A stretch of DNA of 64,000 nt from Streptomyces sp. ISL-98. Lineage in GTDB: Bacteria; Actinomycetota; Actinomycetes; Streptomycetales; Streptomycetaceae. Both the position numbers and the translations under genes were made by a program. Below, one piece after another: positions 8,601-17,286 of the stretch. The DNA is taken from positions 186,001 through 250,000 of the forward strand of contig NZ_JAGGPB010000019.1 of assembly GCF_018614055.1 (NCBI RefSeq), read 5' to 3'. Position 1 is the stretch's first letter. Each line of letters starts with the position of its first letter. Below the pieces are notes generated by a model, which was given only the letters and a program-made list of their open reading frames with translations, was not told the origin of the DNA and searched no databases.

Positions 8601-9652
8601 CGCTCCCCGGCGACCTCGCCGGTTACGACCTCGATGACGGTCACGCCCTGCAGCCCCTCGGCCGCGGCGAGCGCCGACCCCGGAGAGACCGACTCTCCGT
8701 CGAGCACGACGACAATGTGCGGCTGTTCGAGCAGCGGATGTCCGCCGGGCTGGAACCGCGGACGGCCCTCAAGGCGCTCTGCAAGCATCTCCTCCAGCTC
8801 CCGTACGCCGTTGGTGATCAGCCGCCGGGTGCCCGCACCGTCATTGCTGCCCGGAACCTGGGCATGCGGAAGCCACTTCGCCCACTCCCACTGCGATGCG
8901 GCGTCGCGACTGGTGGCGACCGCGATCACCAGGTCCTCTGGAGAGTGCAACGACGCGAGCGAACCGACCATCGCGCGGGCCGTGGAGCGCACGGACCGCT
9001 CCTCGCCGCTGACCGTCAGGTGGTAGAAGGCGCGCAGCGAGACGGCCATGGGCAGGCCGTCCAGAGTGCCGTGCGTCGCCAGGAACTGCTGCAGCGCCCC
9101 CGCGGTGAGGGGCTCCAGCTCGTCCACGGGCGCCGTCTCGGGGGCGATGAGCGGCGTGGCGAGCTGCTGGCTGCCCAGGCCGATGCGCACCTGCCCGAAA
9201 TCGGCGTCGCCGCTGCGTCGCTCCCAGACCCGGCTGCCCTCGGCGACCAGCGCCCACAACTGCTCGGCGTCCGGGTGGAGATAGAACTGCGCGTCCCGCT
9301 GGAGACGCGCGGTTCTCAGCACCGCGCGCCTGGTCTGCGTCAAGTATTTGAGGTAGTCGCGCCGCATATCGGCAAGCTGCCCCTGGGTGCCTCGCCGGTA
9401 GCGCACCAGCATCGCGATCGCCATGGCGACCGTCGACGCGATCATCACCATGCCCATGATCCGCATGATCGGATTCGGGGTCATGAAGAAGAAGACGACG
9501 GAACCCCCCATGCCGAGCATGGGCAGGAGTTGCATGAGCGCGCCCTCCTGCTGGCCGCGCGGCAGCTCGGGCGGCGGCTGCAACTGCACCTGTCCACCAG
9601 GCACTTCGAGGGGCAAGGCCCGTGGCAGGCGTTTGACGACGATCTGGCTCAC
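5675..9652 (-). CDS. eccC: Type VII secretion FtsK/SpoIIIE ATPase EccC (EccCa+EccCb fused)
   Basis: The 1325-residue protein has two N-terminal membrane helices (about 38-85: GGSVVFFFMTPNPI, MGMVMIASTVAMAIAMLV). Three P-loop ATPase domains follow, with Walker A motifs GATGSGKSE (about 474), GGPQSGKST (about 836) and FGESESGKSN (about 1122). Walker B candidates are SLVLVIDEFSELL, GDVFLVIDGWGNF and TVYVVVDDYDLV. Length and order match full-length EccC, the motor that recognises and drives ESX substrates through the inner membrane. GTG at 9652 is the first start in frame. It diverges from eccD across a 235-base control region. The three downstream minus-strand genes probably form its operon. Confidence 0.96.
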   Translation of the reverse strand: MSQIVVKRLPRALPLEVPGGQVQLQPPPELPRGQQEGALMQLLPMLGMGGSVVFFFMTPNPIMRIMGMVMIASTVAMAIAMLVRYRRGTQGQLADMRRDYLKYLTQTRRAVLRTARLQRDAQFYLHPDAEQLWALVAEGSRVWERRSGDADFGQVRIGLGSQQLATPLIAPETAPVDELEPLTAGALQQFLATHGTLDGLPMAVSLRAFYHLTVSGEERSVRSTARAMVGSLASLHSPEDLVIAVATSRDAASQWEWAKWLPHAQVPGSNDGAGTRRLITNGVRELEEMLAERLEGRPRFQPGGHPLLEQPHIVVVLDGESVSPGSALAAAEGLQGVTVIEVVTGEVAGERGGLSVVVHPESLRLESGHGLVYDGVPDRLSPEAAEALARQLAPLRVVSGGDDDEPLLANLDFTDLLNLGDASSVDVSRTWRPRSQADRLRVPIGIGEDGAPVMLDLKEAAQEGMGPHGLCVGATGSGKSELLRTLVLGLAVTHSSETLNFVLADFKGGATFAGMSDMPHVAAVITNLADDLTLVDRMGDSIRGELNRRQEMLRDAGNYANIHDYEKARAAGAPLQPIPSLVLVIDEFSELLTAMPDFIEMFVQIGRIGRSLGVHLLLASQRLEEGRLRGLETYLSYRIGLRTFSEAESRAALGVPDAYQLPNVPGSGYLKFGTGEMVRFKAAYVSGAYRTSPQRTAGADGPLPVDRRPVRFTAAPVPVRYVQPDSRLPVPDARTPEDDALADTVLDVIVRRLEGQGAEAHQVWLPPLEDPPTLDGLLTGLTSVRGRGLTQPGYDGSGRLVVPLGVVDKPYEQRRDTLYRDFSGAAGHMQIVGGPQSGKSTLLRTLIASFALTHTPQEVQFYGLDFGGGGLASVAGLPHVGGIASRLDAEQVRRTVAEVYGILSRREEYFRSAGIDSIATFRRLRMGGRISMTEQPWGDVFLVIDGWGNFRADYEGLEQVVQDIAARGLGYGIHVVLTASRSMEVRASLKDHLMNRLELRLGDTMDSELDRKAAANVPAGVPGRGLTPEKLHFMAAVPRIDGIDSDSDLSEATASMTQEINRHWPAPGAPAVRLLPRALPLGSLPAGSADPERGVAFGIDENNLEPVFANFERDPFFLVFGESESGKSNLLRLLIKQLSERYDGDTCKLFVIDNRRTLLDATPPTHLAEYVPMSNNMDHHMDALADLMQRRTPAADVTAQQLRDRSWWQGPTVYVVVDDYDLVSTSSGNPLAKLTELLPFARDVGVRFIIARNTAGASRAAYEPFMQRMVELGAQGVLLSGDPQEGDVLGGVRPRPMPPGRGLFITRRRGNPLVQTGLMPEVHQS

Positions 9653-9887
9653 AGCTCACCAATTCCCTTGCCGGACGAAGAAGTTCCTGTCGACGCCCCC
9701 GTGGCGAGAAGTTCCGTCCGCAGAAGGGGAGCCTACTGGCGTGGGGGCGACCGGGTGGCGGTAGGGTTGCGCGGCGCGTGTATGCACCCGCGAACTTCTG
9801 GAAAGCAAAAGGGTCGTTCGGGGTGCCGGCGAGTCCACGGCCAACGACCGCCCAGCGCACCACAAGCAGCAGCAGGGGGAGCAGCAG

Positions 9888-11399
9888 GTGACTACGACGG
9901 CCCGAGCAGTGGCCCACGGAACCGGGCATTCCATTTATGGGGCTCCGTCGAACAACGGAACCGGTTTCTGCCGGGTCACGGTCGTCGCACCTGACAGCCG
10001 CGTCGATGTCGCGCTGCCCGACGACGTCCCCGTCGCTGACCTCCATCCTGAAATTCTGCGGCTGTCTGGACAGCGCCGCGCGGAGAGTGCTCCGGTCGGC
10101 TATCACTTGGTGCGTCGCGACGGCACCGTGCTCGACAGCGCACGCTCTCTGGCCGGCCAGCGCATTCTCGACGGAGAGCTCTTGTCTCTGCGCCCCTTCG
10201 CGGAGTCGTTGCCCCCGGCGGTATTCGACGATGTCTCCGATGCCGTGGCCTCCGCAGTCGCCCGCCACCGCAGGCTCTGGAACGACAGGCTGATGCGCGG
10301 CGCCGGGCTCTTCGGAGGCTCGGTTCTGCTGGTGCTGCTCGCATTCGTGCTGTGGACCGCCGACCCCCGGCACGACATGCACGGTCTGCCCGGCGTCCTG
10401 GCCGCAGTCAGCGGCGTACTCCTGCTCGCGCTGGCCGGCGTACGTGCACGGATGTATGCCGACCGGGGCTCCTCGGTGGCTCTGGGGATCGGTTCGCTCG
10501 CGAACGCCGCGGTAGCGGGTGCGGGGCTGCTGCCGCTGGGGGAGGGGCAGGGTGTCGGCAAACTGCAGTTCCTGCTCGCCTGCGCTGCCGTGCTGGTGGC
10601 CTCCGTGATCCTCATGGTCGTGGCCCCAGGCGGAGACGGTCCCTTCGTCGCGTGCGTCTTTGCCGCCGCTGTCGGTCTCTCGGTGACCTTCGCCGCGATC
10701 ACCACCGGGATGGACGCGGTCGAGATCGCTGCGGTGTGCGCGCCGCTCTCCGTGGGACTCCTTGCCTTCCTGCCCGGCCTCTCCACCCGCTTCGCCCGCA
10801 TTCCCATCGGCTTCGAGCCTCCGCCCACCGCCGCCGGCGGCTACGGGGCCGACCCCGCACCCCAGGGGCACGGCCCGGTCGACGCCGAGGGGATCGCCGC
10901 CCAGGCACGGCGCGGTCACGAGCTGCTCGTCGGCCTGGTCGGCGGCTGTGCGCTGGTGGTCGCGGGCGCTGCGGCCGTGCTCGGATTCTCCGGCGACATA
11001 TGGGGGCAGCTGCTCGCACTCGCCACCGGCGTCGCCATGCTGATGCGCGCCAGCCTCTTCCGTTACACGGCACAGGTCGGCTGCGCGCTCGCTGCAGGCC
11101 TCGGCGCCCTGGTCCTCCTCGGCCTCGGGCTGTGCCTGAATCCGCCGAAGGGGCTGATGTTCAACGCGTTGAAAGGCGACGGGACAGCGCTCGACATCCG
11201 TACGATCTGGCTTGCGGCCGCGGTCGCCGGAATCGCCGCACTGATCATCACCATCGGACTGATCGTGCCGAGCAAGGGCGTGACCCCCTTCTGGGCGCGC
11301 ATGCTGGAGATCGCGGAGACAAGTGTGCTGCTGACCCTCGTGCCGCTGTGCCTCGCGGTCTTCGGCGCCTACCACTCAATCCGTGCGCTGACCTCCTGA
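9888..11399 (+). CDS. eccD: Type VII secretion integral membrane protein EccD
   Basis: The 503-residue protein has an N-terminal ubiquitin-like domain (residues about 25-105: CRVTVVAPDSRVDVALPDDV, VGYHLVRRDGTVLDSARSL) followed by about eleven transmembrane helices, the EccD architecture. EccD forms the membrane pore region with EccB, EccC and EccE. GTG at 9888 is preceded by GGGGGAGCAGCAG. It is transcribed divergently from eccC, so both may share one control region (9653-9887). EccB, EccE and MycP genes are absent nearby, unlike the complete Streptomyces ESX locus. Confidence 0.94.
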   Translation: MTTTARAVAHGTGHSIYGAPSNNGTGFCRVTVVAPDSRVDVALPDDVPVADLHPEILRLSGQRRAESAPVGYHLVRRDGTVLDSARSLAGQRILDGELLSLRPFAESLPPAVFDDVSDAVASAVARHRRLWNDRLMRGAGLFGGSVLLVLLAFVLWTADPRHDMHGLPGVLAAVSGVLLLALAGVRARMYADRGSSVALGIGSLANAAVAGAGLLPLGEGQGVGKLQFLLACAAVLVASVILMVVAPGGDGPFVACVFAAAVGLSVTFAAITTGMDAVEIAAVCAPLSVGLLAFLPGLSTRFARIPIGFEPPPTAAGGYGADPAPQGHGPVDAEGIAAQARRGHELLVGLVGGCALVVAGAAAVLGFSGDIWGQLLALATGVAMLMRASLFRYTAQVGCALAAGLGALVLLGLGLCLNPPKGLMFNALKGDGTALDIRTIWLAAAVAGIAALIITIGLIVPSKGVTPFWARMLEIAETSVLLTLVPLCLAVFGAYHSIRALTS

Positions 11400-11635
11400 G
11401 GTCGGGCTCGAAGGGTGTGTGACTGCCGCCTGGGTACGCGCCTGAGGATCACCCGCAAGCTGCGCCAGACGGATCCCGCCTCCCGAGTAACAGAAGCTCC
11501 CCAGAGAATTCGACCTGGGGCACTCGGTGGCTATACGGAGACCAAGAGAACCTGCTGATGCGCGGCTCGGATCGGTCCCGAGACGGTGCGTGGAGCGCCG
11601 ACGCGAACCTCATTGCACCGGTTAAAGTCTCGGGC

Positions 11636-12166
11636 ATGTCGAACGAACATCCGAACACGCCGAATCCCTACGGACAGCCCAACACTCCGGTCCCGTACGG
11701 GGAACCTGGCACCTCAGCCCCATACGGAATCCCAGTCGGCCATGGGGCCCCGGGCACGTACGGGAGCTCGCACCTCGACGCCTCCATGCCGACCAGTGTC
11801 CGTGCCGCGCGGGTGGCAATCTTCGTGATGATGGGGCTGTGCCTGCTGGTGTCGGTTCTGGTGGGCGTCGTCGTCAGTCCGCGGGCAGCAGGCGCGGCCT
11901 TCGGCCAGAACCTGATGGGTTGTGTGCTCTTCATTCTGGCGTTCCGCTACAGCAAGGCCACAAACGGCGTGCGTGTCACGTCGATTGTCCTGGCGAGCGT
12001 GCAGATCGTACTCGCGCTCGGCGGGACTGCTCGGGGAGTCCAGGGCGGAATCTTCGGGCTGGTCGGCGCGATCACCATCGTCGTGCTGCTCAGCCGACGC
12101 ACCGCGGGCGAGTGGTTCAACAGGCCGCGCACTCCTGACAACGGCCCAGGCCACGCTGTCAAGTGA
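11636..12166 (+). CDS. Membrane protein with Pro/Gly/Tyr-rich N-terminus
   Basis: The 176-residue protein has a low-complexity N-terminus (NPYGQPNTPVPYGEPGTSAP) and then four hydrophobic helices (about residues 62-85, 93-108, 115-135, 140-155). The layout is typical of small Streptomyces membrane proteins of unknown role. ATG at 11636 is chosen because a TAAAGT -10-like hexamer ends seven bases before it, suggesting a leaderless transcript. The longer frame upstream lacks a ribosome site. It follows eccD by 236 bases with no recognised gene between. A link to secretion is only positional. Confidence 0.8.
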   Translation: MSNEHPNTPNPYGQPNTPVPYGEPGTSAPYGIPVGHGAPGTYGSSHLDASMPTSVRAARVAIFVMMGLCLLVSVLVGVVVSPRAAGAAFGQNLMGCVLFILAFRYSKATNGVRVTSIVLASVQIVLALGGTARGVQGGIFGLVGAITIVVLLSRRTAGEWFNRPRTPDNGPGHAVK

Positions 12167-12482
12167 CCTGCTGTTTACCGTCGATCGGGGGCGTCGCAGG
12201 CTTGTCGGCCGTGATGGAAGACAAGGCGATCGCGCCGAGGCCCGATGCGCGACGGAGTGAGGCGACTCCCCTAGCTGTAGGGCCTGGTCTGGACGAGCTC
12301 ACAGCTCTGGACTCCGATTCTTCCGCCGACGCACCCAGCGCGGGTGACATGTATGGCTCTGTCCTCGCGCCAACCCGTGGGGCCTCCCCGGGCCTGCCGC
12401 ATGCTGGGCACGCCGTGGCCTCGCGGACGTAGCCCGCGTGGAAGGCGGTCGACTCAGCGGATGTCAGCTCGCTCAGCATCAT
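12159..12482 (-). CDS. Hypothetical protein with a possible Cys pair, perhaps a remnant
   Basis: A 107-residue frame starts at tandem ATGATG behind GGGAGAG. The N-terminal half (SELTSAESTAFHAGYVREAT, then CPACG) reads like a real small zinc-binding protein. The C-terminal half is low complexity and overlaps the end of the convergent membrane protein gene by 8 bases. It may be the shortened relic of a gene at the left edge of the mobile element. No function is proposed. Confidence 0.35.
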   Translation of the reverse strand: MMLSELTSAESTAFHAGYVREATACPACGRPGEAPRVGARTEPYMSPALGASAEESESRAVSSSRPGPTARGVASLRRASGLGAIALSSITADKPATPPIDGKQQVT

Positions 12483-13013
12483 GTCTCTCCCCGCTCCCGG
12501 CCTCGATGTCGTACCAGCCCACGGCGAGCAGCCCAGCGTGCGAGGGCTGATCGATCACACATCGACCAGCGCCCCAGAACCACAACCGTTTCGGGTCAAA
12601 TATCTTTGGCCCTTGGTCATGACCATCAAGCCGCTTGGTCGGCAGGGTGATGGCCGCCTGTCAGCGTCGGGTAGGTGCCGGTCCAGGGCCGCTGCGGGGT
12701 TCGGGACTTCGAGGGCACCGTCAATGTCACGTCGATGAGGTCGTCGAGACCCTTATGCACTTCGACGGCTACAGAGCCACACCTGCTTCATGCCCCAACC
12801 TCGAGCACGAGGGCATCCCGACGAAGGTGAACTTCCGGGTCGTGCGAGGAGAGAGAAGCCTGGAGGCGTGCCTGCCCTCAGTCGCCTTCTGCACTCGTGA
12901 CGGACCTCGCGACCACTCTCACATTCAGTGGTTCGAAACGGGTCATCCGCACTGGAGTACAGATGAGAGTGGCCTGGTCAACGGCTTCGTCAAGTGTCAC
13001 TTCCAGTGGTTGC
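12483..13013. other. Gene-poor stretch at the left side of the mobile element
   Basis: About 530 bases without a frame I would defend. Frames that stay open here have unbiased third codon positions. A short AT-richer patch (GGGTCAAATATCTTTGGCCC around 12594-12613) stands out. A GTTCGAAA string at 12931 resembles a tRNA T-loop but has no pairing stem. It is probably junction or scar DNA at the element border; no clean attachment site was seen. Confidence 0.4.
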
Positions 13014-13241
13014 TCTCACGCCTGCCGGTGGGCCGCCCTGCGCAACCAGGCCAACGGACTCGACATCGTCGCCACCGTCATCCGCCAGGACGGCCGCTGG
13101 GCCCGGCTGCACAACGACGCGTACTTCGCACGCTCCGCCTGCGCGGACTTCGCCTACAACCACCGCCTCGACGAGCCGGGGCGTCTACCAGCCATCTCCG
13201 GCCGGGCCAAATCGCGGAATCTGCGGATCCTCTCTCCCTGA
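13014..13241 (+). pseudogene. Fragment of a relaxase-like gene (third copy in the window)
   Basis: The frame reads ACRWAALRNQANGLDIVATV followed by a helix with HNDAYFARSACADFAYNHRL. It aligns with ACRWIALRNQSRQVHVVATL in the next gene and with GCRWVAVRHADDHIHILATM in the full relaxase at 29335-31107. Third codon positions are strongly G/C, so it was once coding. The fragment lacks the N-terminal YLYGPG segment and any plausible start, and stops at 13241. It is a truncated duplicate of the relaxase core, 52 bases upstream of the next relaxase-like gene. Confidence 0.6.
13200..13233 (+). repeat. Copy 1 of a 34-bp imperfect direct repeat
   Basis: The core CCAAATCGCGGAATCTGCGG and then ATCCTCT matches 20539-20572 at about 30 of 34 positions. 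This copy overlaps the end of the relaxase fragment and lies 60 bases before the relaxase-like gene start. Confidence 0.6.
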
Positions 13242-13292
13242 CGGCCCGACCACCCGGGCTCCCGTTCGCCACTCCCCTTCGAGGTAGACGCC

Positions 13293-14570
13293 GTGATCGC
13301 CCACCTGCAGCGCGCCAGCCACACCGCCGGTCTGCTCACGTACCTGTACGGGCCGGGCGAACGCGGTAACCACACCAGCCCCCGGCTGATCGCGGGTGAC
13401 GGCCACGGAGCCCCGATCGAACTGCTGGCCGTGCCTGACTCGCTGCCCTACCTGGCCCACGCCCTCGACGCACCCGTCGAGCGCCTCGGGGCCCGCGCAC
13501 CCGAACGGCCGGTTTGGATCTGCTCGGTCCGCTCCGACCCTCGCCGGCCGGACCTCACCGACTCGCAGTGGGCCACCGTCGCCCACCGCCTGGTAGCCGC
13601 CACCGGCATCGCCCCGGACGGCGATCCGGACGCCTGCCGGTGGATCGCCCTGCGCAACCAGTCCCGGCAGGTGCACGTCGTGGCCACCCTCGCTCGTGAG
13701 GACGGCAGCCTCCACAACGCCTACCGCGACGCCTTCCGCCTCCAAACCGAGTGTCACCGCCTCGCCTCCGAGCTGGGCCACCTGCCCACCGCTCCACGCC
13801 CGATACCCCGCGCCCAGGAGATCCACGTGCCTGCCCCCTCCATCACCTTCACCGCCGAGCCCAGCGGCAGCGTCTCGGCGAAGGGCGCCAGCGACGACCT
13901 TTCCGCCACGCTCCTCAAGCACGCTGGCTTCCAGCAGATCGACGACTGGTACGGCCGACGCCATCGCCTTCCCACCACCACCCCGGCCGCTGATCGCGCG
14001 GCCATCGCCACCCACGCTGCCGAGATGCTCCGCGCCGCCCGCTACGGTGTCGACCTCGACCCCTCGCTCGACACCGCCCAGATGGCCACCCCGGCAAACC
14101 CGCTCGGGCCCTACATCGCCGGAGCGGAACTCCTCCGACTCACCGACCAGATCAGGTCCGCCGAGAACGGTGAGGACCTTCGGCGGGCGGTCGACCACCT
14201 CCTTCATGCCGAGCACGGCGCGCTGGAGCGTGTCCGGGAAGCGCTGGAGGTGGCAGGCGAGCAGATCACCGATCTCGATGACGAGGCGTACCAGCTCGCC
14301 GACCGGTTCGGCTTCGCTGCAGAGTTCGTCAGCTCGGCACAGTCGGAACTCGTGGACTCAGAGGCCGAGTTGCGCCGTGTCGGCCACGCGCAGCAGCCCC
14401 CGACCGAGACGCGGACGCACTCTCCGAGGCTCCCCGACCCCCGAAGCGCCGCTCTCGCCACATCGCCTGCAGCGGCCAAGGCCAAGGTCTCCTCGGCCTT
14501 CGGCGCCGGGGCGGCGGACGTCAACGCGGCCGTACGTCCGTCACAGGTCCCCGGCCCTCGGACGCGGTGA
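13293..14570 (+). CDS. Relaxase-like protein lacking the metal-binding histidines
   Basis: The 425-residue protein opens with SHTAGLLTYLYGPGERGNHT, clearly homologous to SRTHGLLVYLYGPGKRDEHT of the relaxase at 29335-31107. It keeps the following WICSVRSDP strand. At the catalytic strand the relaxase HADDHIHIL is replaced by NQSRQVHVV, so two of three metal-binding His are missing and strand transfer is unlikely. Residues about 190-370 form a helical region; the last 45 form an Ala/Pro-rich tail ending PGPRTR. GTG at 13293 is the first start after the repeat. It may bind the transfer origin or the relaxosome without nicking. Confidence 0.85.
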   Translation: MIAHLQRASHTAGLLTYLYGPGERGNHTSPRLIAGDGHGAPIELLAVPDSLPYLAHALDAPVERLGARAPERPVWICSVRSDPRRPDLTDSQWATVAHRLVAATGIAPDGDPDACRWIALRNQSRQVHVVATLAREDGSLHNAYRDAFRLQTECHRLASELGHLPTAPRPIPRAQEIHVPAPSITFTAEPSGSVSAKGASDDLSATLLKHAGFQQIDDWYGRRHRLPTTTPAADRAAIATHAAEMLRAARYGVDLDPSLDTAQMATPANPLGPYIAGAELLRLTDQIRSAENGEDLRRAVDHLLHAEHGALERVREALEVAGEQITDLDDEAYQLADRFGFAAEFVSSAQSELVDSEAELRRVGHAQQPPTETRTHSPRLPDPRSAALATSPAAAKAKVSSAFGAGAADVNAAVRPSQVPGPRTR

Positions 14571-14714
14571 CCCAGATGCCACCGTGAACCTGCCGCTGCC
14601 CTCCTCCGCCACCAGACCGGCGCCCGGACCCGAGTCCGTCCGCCCAGGTGGGGAGCACGTGTGCGCGTGCCCCCACCCAGCCCGGAAATCCAGCACAACG
14701 ACCGAGGAGCAACC

Positions 14715-15389
14715 GTGCCCGAGTTCTACCCGAGCATCGGCGAGGCCGTCGGCGCCGCGATGCAGCACAACATCCGGCTCGCCCATGGCAGCGAAACGTC
14801 CGGCTCCGACAAGCCGGTGCAGGTCCGCTACCTGCCCCATCCTTCCGCCGACCCGTACTCCGTCCCCAGGTTGATCGCCCGGCTCACCGAGACCGCAACG
14901 CCCGACGAGGTTGCCGGAATCATCGAGGAGGTCAACAGCGCACTTGTCGGGGCTCTGCCGCAGCTGACCGAACTCGTCGCCGCTGCCGCCGACTGGACCC
15001 GCGCACGTCTGGCGTTCGACGACCCGAACCACAACCCCACCTTCGAGACCTGGACGCGGCTGGCCGCTGCCCACGGCATGCTCCGGGACGTCCAGGGGCA
15101 ATTGGAGATCGTCGAGGACGGGATCGCCGCGTGCCCTGCCGAACTCACCGATCCCAGGAACCACGAGGTGGTCAACGTCCTGCGGACCAGGGAGCTGCTC
15201 AGCGACGTCCTCGGTGCCGGCGCGGTCGCCTCAGCCCCGCCCCCCGCCGAGGGCGATCCGGAAGCGAACCGGCAGCGCGCTGCCCGTACCTCCTCGCCGA
15301 ATGCCGCCGCTCAGCGCACGACGTCCCCGGTCAGTTCCGCAGAGGCGTCGGCGAGCACTCCGCCGCCCCGAGCCCCCCGCACCCGATAG
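14715..15389 (+). CDS. Element protein of unknown function with shared C-terminal tail
   Basis: The 224-residue protein starts at GTG 14715 behind GAGGAG. An alpha-helical region (about residues 45-160: LIARLTETATPDEVAGIIEE, LTELVAAAADWTRARLAFDD) is followed by a disordered Ala/Pro/Ser-rich tail of about 40 residues that begins near RQRAARTSS and ends RAPRTR. I recognise no family. It sits between the relaxase-like gene and the coupling protein gene in the rightward arm, so a role in DNA transfer is plausible but unproven. Confidence 0.8.
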   Translation: MPEFYPSIGEAVGAAMQHNIRLAHGSETSGSDKPVQVRYLPHPSADPYSVPRLIARLTETATPDEVAGIIEEVNSALVGALPQLTELVAAAADWTRARLAFDDPNHNPTFETWTRLAAAHGMLRDVQGQLEIVEDGIAACPAELTDPRNHEVVNVLRTRELLSDVLGAGAVASAPPPAEGDPEANRQRAARTSSPNAAAQRTTSPVSSAEASASTPPPRAPRTR

Positions 15390-15497
15390 CCCCGACCGCC
15401 AACTCTCTTCCCGAACAGGAGCTGCCTCGATGACCAGCAGAAGAGCGCCGCGTGCCCCGCCCCCATCACTCGCCTGCGCTCACTCCCAGGACCCACC

Positions 15498-17286
15498 ATG
15501 CCCGCCCCGCGTACCAGCGCACCCTCGACCACCACCGGGTCGGACGCGTTCCTCTACCTCCTCTTCGGCATACTCGGCATCGCGCTCGCCTTCGGTTCGC
15601 TGGCGTGGCTGACCGGCAATCTCAGCAACTCCCTCTTTGGCAGCGGGCCTTGGTCCCCGTTCAGGGCCACCGACGCGCTGCTTCATCCCGACGTGCTGTG
15701 GCCGCACCTGAGCCCCACGGCCCTGCTGGTCGGCGCGCGGATCATCCCCGGCCTGCTGTCCGTTTGCCTCACCATCGTCGGCCTGGTGCTGTGGATGCGG
15801 CTGCGCGGCGGCGCGAAGAACGGCCTCGCCCGGAAGGCCGACCTCGCCCCGCTGCTGGACAAGGAGATCACCGCCAAGGCCAGGACCCTGCGGCCGTCCC
15901 TGAGCGGCCGGGAGTGTAAAAGAGGTCGCTCCTGCTGACCGCGGCATCCTGCTCGGCACCCTCTCCCCGGGGCTGGCCAATGTCCGCGCTTCTTGGGAGG
16001 ACGTGATCGTCGCGATCATGGCTCCGCGAAGCGGTAAGACCTCCGGACTGGCGATCCCCGCGATTCTCGCGGCTCCCGGCCCGGTGCTGCTGACCTCGAA
16101 CAAGGCGGCCAACGATGCCTTCACCGCGACGGTGGACGCTCGCGCCGAGGTCGGCACGATCTGGACCCTCGACCCCCAGCAGATCGCCCACCACCCGCGC
16201 GAGATGTGGTGGGACATCCTGGCCGACGCCCGCGACCTGGCCGGGGCGAAACGTTTGGCCGGACACTTCGTCGCCGCCAGCGTGGACGAGTCGAACGGCT
16301 CCGACTTCTGGTCCACCGCCGCGAGCAACACGCTCGGCGCGCTGTTCCTCGCTGCCGCCAGCCACCGGCGGCCGATCACCGACGTCCTGGCCTGGCTCGC
16401 CTCCCCCGCCGACCGGACCCCGGTGGACCTGCTCACGGATGCCGGCCACGACGCGGTCGCCGCCCAGCTCCAGGGCACCGTCTCCGGCGCGACCGAGACC
16501 CGCGACGGCATTTATGAGACGGCGAGGCAGTACGCGAGCTGCCTGCTCGACCCGGACGTCGCAGCCTGGGTCACGCCGAGCAAGGACCTCCCCGAGTTCA
16601 AGCCCTTCACCTTCGCCACGTCCCGCGACACCTTGTACCTCCTCAGCAAGGACGGCGGCGGCAGCGCGAGCGCGATCATCGCTGCAGCGGCCGACGCCGT
16701 GATGCGCGCGGCCGTGGTCGTCGCCGAGCGCTCCGGCGGACGGCTCGACCCGCCCGCCCTGTGCGTCCTCGACGAGGCCGCGAACGTCTGCAAAATTTCG
16801 GATCTCCCTGACCTGTACAGCCACCTGGGCTCACGGGGCGTGATCCCGATGACGATCCTGCAGTCCTACCGGCAGGGCCAGCGGTGCTGGGGCGAGGCCG
16901 GCATGGATGCACTCTGGTCCGCCGCGACCATCAAGATCATCGGAAGTGGCATCGACGACGCCGACTTCGCCGACCGTCTGAGCAGGCAGGTTGGTGACCA
17001 CGACGTGCAGACGACGTCGGTGTCGACCAGCGACGGCGGCAAGTCCACCTCGGTGAGCATGCGTACCGAGCGGATCCTGCCGCCCGACGCGATCCGCGCC
17101 CTCCCCAAGGGCAAGGCGCTGCTCCTAGCCACCGGCATCCGGGTCGCGATGCTCGACCTCCGGCCTTGGTACAAGGAGCCGTCCGCCAAGGTGGTCGGCC
17201 CGGCCTCCGCCCGCGCGACGAAGGCCATCACCGAGCGGGCCCTGGCGAAGACCTTCGACCGCGACGACTTCGGGCTGTCGGCATGA
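15498..17286 (+). pseudogene. TraG/VirD4-type coupling protein, interrupted by a frameshift
   Basis: Two frames together give a complete coupling protein of about 595 residues. The first (15498-15938) has two transmembrane helices (YLLFGILGIALAFGSLAWL and LLSVCLTIVGLVLWMRL). The second carries the ATPase with Walker A MAPRSGKT (about residue 174), Walker B CVLDEAANV (about 422) and the C-terminal TraM-recognition region. The reading frame changes at an A4 run at 15918-15921. Removing one A joins SLSGRECK to EVAPADRGILLG and on to WEDVIVAIMAPRSGKT. The gene is therefore either inactivated or read by a +1 shift. Coupling proteins link the relaxosome to the transfer channel. The last codon overlaps the next start (ATGA). 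Confidence 0.88.

Noticed and set aside
8841..11375. Very long minus-strand frame opposite eccC start and eccD
   Set aside because: It is a shadow of EccC and EccD in a high-GC region, with no family match and with Arg/Ala/Gly/Gln-rich composition.
12925..12950. tRNA-like GTTCGAAA
   Set aside because: No flanking stem pairing and no acceptor, D or anticodon arm could be drawn.
12635..13369. A long plus-strand frame spanning the left element border
   Set aside because: Codon bias is weak over the first half, and the second half is out of frame with the clear relaxase-like fragment.
16003..17286. GTG 16003 as the start of a stand-alone coupling ATPase
   Set aside because: The GGGAGG ahead is only two bases away and encodes the conserved WED residues; the protein would lack its membrane anchor. 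The upstream frame supplies the missing N-terminus.
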